From positions 1-7,775 of the forward strand of contig WJJK01000207.1 of NCBI GenBank assembly GCA_014729705.1: a stretch of 7,775 nt of DNA, in the 5' to 3' direction. The notes under the pieces were generated by a model. That model ran no database searches and had not been told where the DNA came from. It was given only the letters and a program-made list of their open reading frames with translations. Made by a program: the position numbers and the translations under genes. Shown piece by piece: positions 5,586-7,775 of this stretch. The stretch is from Candidatus Altarchaeales archaeon (GTDB lineage: Archaea > Altiarchaeota > Altiarchaeia > IMC4 > SCGC-AAA252-I15). Numbering within the stretch: the stretch's first letter is position 1; the number at the start of each line of letters is the position of its first letter.

Positions 5586-7547
5586 ATGGGAAACGTAGAA
5601 AAACGCTTGGATAAACAGACTAACAACGCTGGCGGGGAGGTTTTACCCTCCGTCTGGACGCACATACTCCCAGTGGAAAAGAAGGCATACAAGAACGCTG
5701 TGGATTACGTCAGTGAGGGGTTGAGGAATCTTAAGGGTAAACGCAGGTACAGTATCTCAGGTGAACGGCGTTTTTCAGACCCCCACCATTCAACAGCCCA
5801 CGCTATGCCACCAACATCCATGGAGAAAGGATATGATGAGAGGGTGAGGCAGCTAGACGTTACAATCCACCCTACACTGAATGTCACCAATTTTTTGGAA
5901 CTGGAATTCTCTGCGCCTCTTGCCCAGATAATAAAGGGGGGAGCAGTCGTAGAACTTCATAGGGGTAATGTGGGGGAGACAATGAAGTCTCTGCGTGAGC
6001 GGGGATGCACAAGCTACCGTGATATTAAGACTCCGTGGGGGCCGCCAATGTTTCTTGCTCAAAAACCAGACAACACGGGTTACGTCCTTGCCATGGCTAA
6101 TATGCATGGGAAAAACTACCGCCTACACTATCAGGCGCTTCTTAAATACCTTGGTGTGAAACCCTCAAACATCCATAACTACTCATATGACTACGACTAT
6201 AAGGGGAAGATCATAGGAAACCTAGAGAAAATGCAGACCCCCGCCGACGAAGCGCTTATCGGCGGATTATGGCTTGGGAAACGCATCCAACATAGGCTGC
6301 AGACTCAAGATAAATACAGGCATCTAACACAGCATCTTAAGCAGTTCAGGCAGGAGGGGGAGGAAAACTTAACATTAAACAAAATCATGTTAAAGAGGTT
6401 GGGTGAGGAGGCAACGAGGGGGGATGCAGACCAGCACCCACAAGTAGTCCACAGTAGGCAGCATAAAAGAGTACTCTCAAAACTCAAACCATTACTAGAT
6501 ACTCCTCAAGCAGACAAGCTGTTTTCAACGTCTGTTGAACAATTATTTCATAACGGGCCGATGATCGGCTTGATGGATAGGATAGCCCAAGAGATAGAAA
6601 AACTAAAAAACAGCAACCCTAAAGTGAGGTTGCTGCCTGATAGGGAGATTAAACAAAAACCCTCAGATAAGAGCAAGCAATATGCCTTCCCCAAAGAAAA
6701 GAGATATTTGAAAACGGAATCTGAATACCCCCTAAGGATAGCCAGTATGAGGTACACGGACTCTGGAGGTGGTGAAAGAACCATTATTTTCACTGAAGTC
6801 CCCTACGGAGACATGTCCAGGGACGTTACTAAAGCAATATTATCCTCTGCCCCAGACATAGAAAAAATAGTTTTCATCGGCTCTGCAGGCTCCCTCAGGG
6901 GAATAGAAGAAAAAGAACCGGAAGAAGCTCAGCAGACCGCTTACCTTGAAAACACGAACATACCCCCACAGTTATGGGAAAAAGCATTTAAACAACCTGC
7001 AGGCCAGTCGGTTGACAGGATACATCTTTCAGACATATGCATACCCATGAATTTATACGACATTAGGGGAGAACTAGTAAACCCCACAACCGAAAACAGG
7101 TTGCTATGGTTTCTTGAGGAAGACATCCAAAACCAACTAACCCACGACGGAGCAAAACCCGCGGACATCCATAACCCAGGGGTCTTCGCCACAGAACATA
7201 GGGTTACGGAATCACCTCTTATGGAACACGACATTCAAGTAGATTCATGGAGGAGGGGGGGATACTGTGGAGTAGACTGTGAAAGCTCCTACGTAGTTGA
7301 AGTCCTAGAGGAGGAAGCATCAAAAATAGATGGTAAAAAACCTGAATTCGCCGCCATGATGTACATAGAAGACGTGGTCGGCGTGCCCGGATTCAGTCTG
7401 GGGGAAGTCGACAGACAAAAAATGCTCTCATCAACCCGAACCAAGATGATAGACATACTCTTAGGAGGACCCACAGGCTCACAGAAAGGAGCATACCTAG
7501 ACATACAGAAAATAAGCCCCCATGAAAACAAAAAACAAACAGAATAA
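5586..7547 (+). CDS. Large orphan protein with nucleoside phosphorylase-like C-terminal domain (653 aa)
   Basis: Three regions can be seen. Residues 1-230 form an unrecognised alpha/beta region with many His, Tyr and Arg (DPHHSTAH at 65-72, MHGKNYRLHY at 173-182). Residues 230-345 are charged and helical, probably a linker or coiled coil. Residues 380-640 resemble the purine/uridine phosphorylase-nucleosidase (PNP/MTAN) fold. VPYGDMSRDV (405-414) precedes a long helix, then VFIGSAGSL (429-437) stands for the 'GvaGgL' loop. DICIPM (483-488) stands for 'GDivip', GVDCESS (562-568) for the ribose-binding 'V[ED]MES' motif, and YIEDVVG (593-599) for the 'SD' catalytic aspartate, candidate D596. This family cleaves or phosphorolyses N-glycosidic bonds of nucleosides. 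The protein is two to three times the usual length, and several signature residues are altered (Met to C565, Ser to E595). Fold assignment is inference; substrate is unknown. Confidence 0.65.
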   Translation: MGNVEKRLDKQTNNAGGEVLPSVWTHILPVEKKAYKNAVDYVSEGLRNLKGKRRYSISGERRFSDPHHSTAHAMPPTSMEKGYDERVRQLDVTIHPTLNVTNFLELEFSAPLAQIIKGGAVVELHRGNVGETMKSLRERGCTSYRDIKTPWGPPMFLAQKPDNTGYVLAMANMHGKNYRLHYQALLKYLGVKPSNIHNYSYDYDYKGKIIGNLEKMQTPADEALIGGLWLGKRIQHRLQTQDKYRHLTQHLKQFRQEGEENLTLNKIMLKRLGEEATRGDADQHPQVVHSRQHKRVLSKLKPLLDTPQADKLFSTSVEQLFHNGPMIGLMDRIAQEIEKLKNSNPKVRLLPDREIKQKPSDKSKQYAFPKEKRYLKTESEYPLRIASMRYTDSGGGERTIIFTEVPYGDMSRDVTKAILSSAPDIEKIVFIGSAGSLRGIEEKEPEEAQQTAYLENTNIPPQLWEKAFKQPAGQSVDRIHLSDICIPMNLYDIRGELVNPTTENRLLWFLEEDIQNQLTHDGAKPADIHNPGVFATEHRVTESPLMEHDIQVDSWRRGGYCGVDCESSYVVEVLEEEASKIDGKKPEFAAMMYIEDVVGVPGFSLGEVDRQKMLSSTRTKMIDILLGGPTGSQKGAYLDIQKISPHENKKQTE

Positions 7548-7551
7548 GAAG

Positions 7552-7559
7552 TTTTATCC
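7552..7559 (+). promoter_or_regulatory. TATA-like box of the right-edge membrane gene
   Basis: TTTTATCC lies in the 36-base gap after the 653-aa gene and is centred about 29 bases before the ATG at 7584. It matches the leaderless spacing seen for the neighbouring genes. Confidence 0.45.
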
Positions 7560-7583
7560 ACACACCACTAATTCCATACTGAC

Positions 7584-7775
7584 ATGAATAAACTGCTTTC
7601 ATTAAAGGCTTTTACCAGCCCACTGATATTCATAACCTTGAGTATTGCGGTTTACCTTATTTATTTCCAAACAAAAAAAAATCAACAGATACATAAACTT
7701 ATTAAAGCAACAATACTTTCTTTTTTAACCTCCAGCATATTATGCTCAGCACTCTCAGTCATATCAATACTAATC
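7584..7775 (+). CDS. N-terminal part of a membrane protein (right-truncated)
   Basis: ATG 7584 opens a frame of 64 codons that reaches the right edge without a stop. The product begins MNKLLSLKAF. One hydrophobic helix runs at about 12-28 (SPLIFITLSIAVYLIYF). A short basic loop (TKKNQQIHK, 30-38) follows, then a second hydrophobic helix from about 41 to the edge. The positive loop between the helices suggests that both termini of this hairpin face away from the cytoplasm. I recognise no family. Codon content is AT-richer than the 653-aa gene. If co-regulated with the upstream genes it could be the membrane part of the same system, but only adjacency suggests this. Confidence 0.6.
   Translation, partial: MNKLLSLKAFTSPLIFITLSIAVYLIYFQTKKNQQIHKLIKATILSFLTSSILCSALSVISILI

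Noticed and set aside
6941..7234. 97-codon - strand frame inside the 653-aa gene
   Set aside because: It is a Ser/Cys/Trp-rich shadow of the + strand gene with no promoter of its own.
1..7775. tRNA, rRNA, CRISPR array, transposase or long direct/inverted repeats
   Set aside because: None were seen on reading either strand. The only large-scale repetition is the diverged paralogue pair at 3452-5471, which is visible in protein sequence only.

Overview
The window is archaeal. It encodes a Csl4-type exosome RNA-binding subunit with an S1 domain and a zinc ribbon, followed directly by RNA polymerase subunit L (Rpo11). Most genes have a TATA-like box about 25-32 bases before their start codon and no ribosome-binding site, so their mRNAs should be leaderless. 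I cannot fix the lineage from sequence alone; a euryarchaeal or DPANN-type genome, or an uncultured relative, would fit.

Left part (1-1788, + strand). The 3' end of an unrecognised gene enters from the left edge. A promoter then drives csl4-rpoL-hsp20, an information-processing and proteostasis cluster in which the third gene begins on the base after the rpoL stop. A separately promoted 100-aa winged-helix protein follows.

Middle (1809-3213, - strand). A two-gene unit consists of an LDH-like malate dehydrogenase and, overlapping its end by 8 bases, a second winged-helix protein. It converges on the preceding winged-helix gene and diverges from a 54-codon small gene (3256-3420).

Right part (3421-7775, + strand). 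All genes are orphans. Two tandem paralogues (328 and 325 aa) look like highly divergent Rossmann or methyltransferase-like proteins. A 653-aa protein follows whose C-terminal third resembles the nucleoside phosphorylase/nucleosidase fold and whose N-terminal part I do not recognise. The start of a membrane protein runs off the right edge. Each gene has its own TATA-like box, and a short, possibly transcribed element lies before the 653-aa gene. This block is the best candidate for an undescribed system: paired methyltransferase-like proteins beside a nucleoside-cleaving-type enzyme, next to a membrane protein. A functional link between them is inferred from adjacency only.

No tRNA, rRNA, CRISPR array, transposase or insertion sequence was seen.
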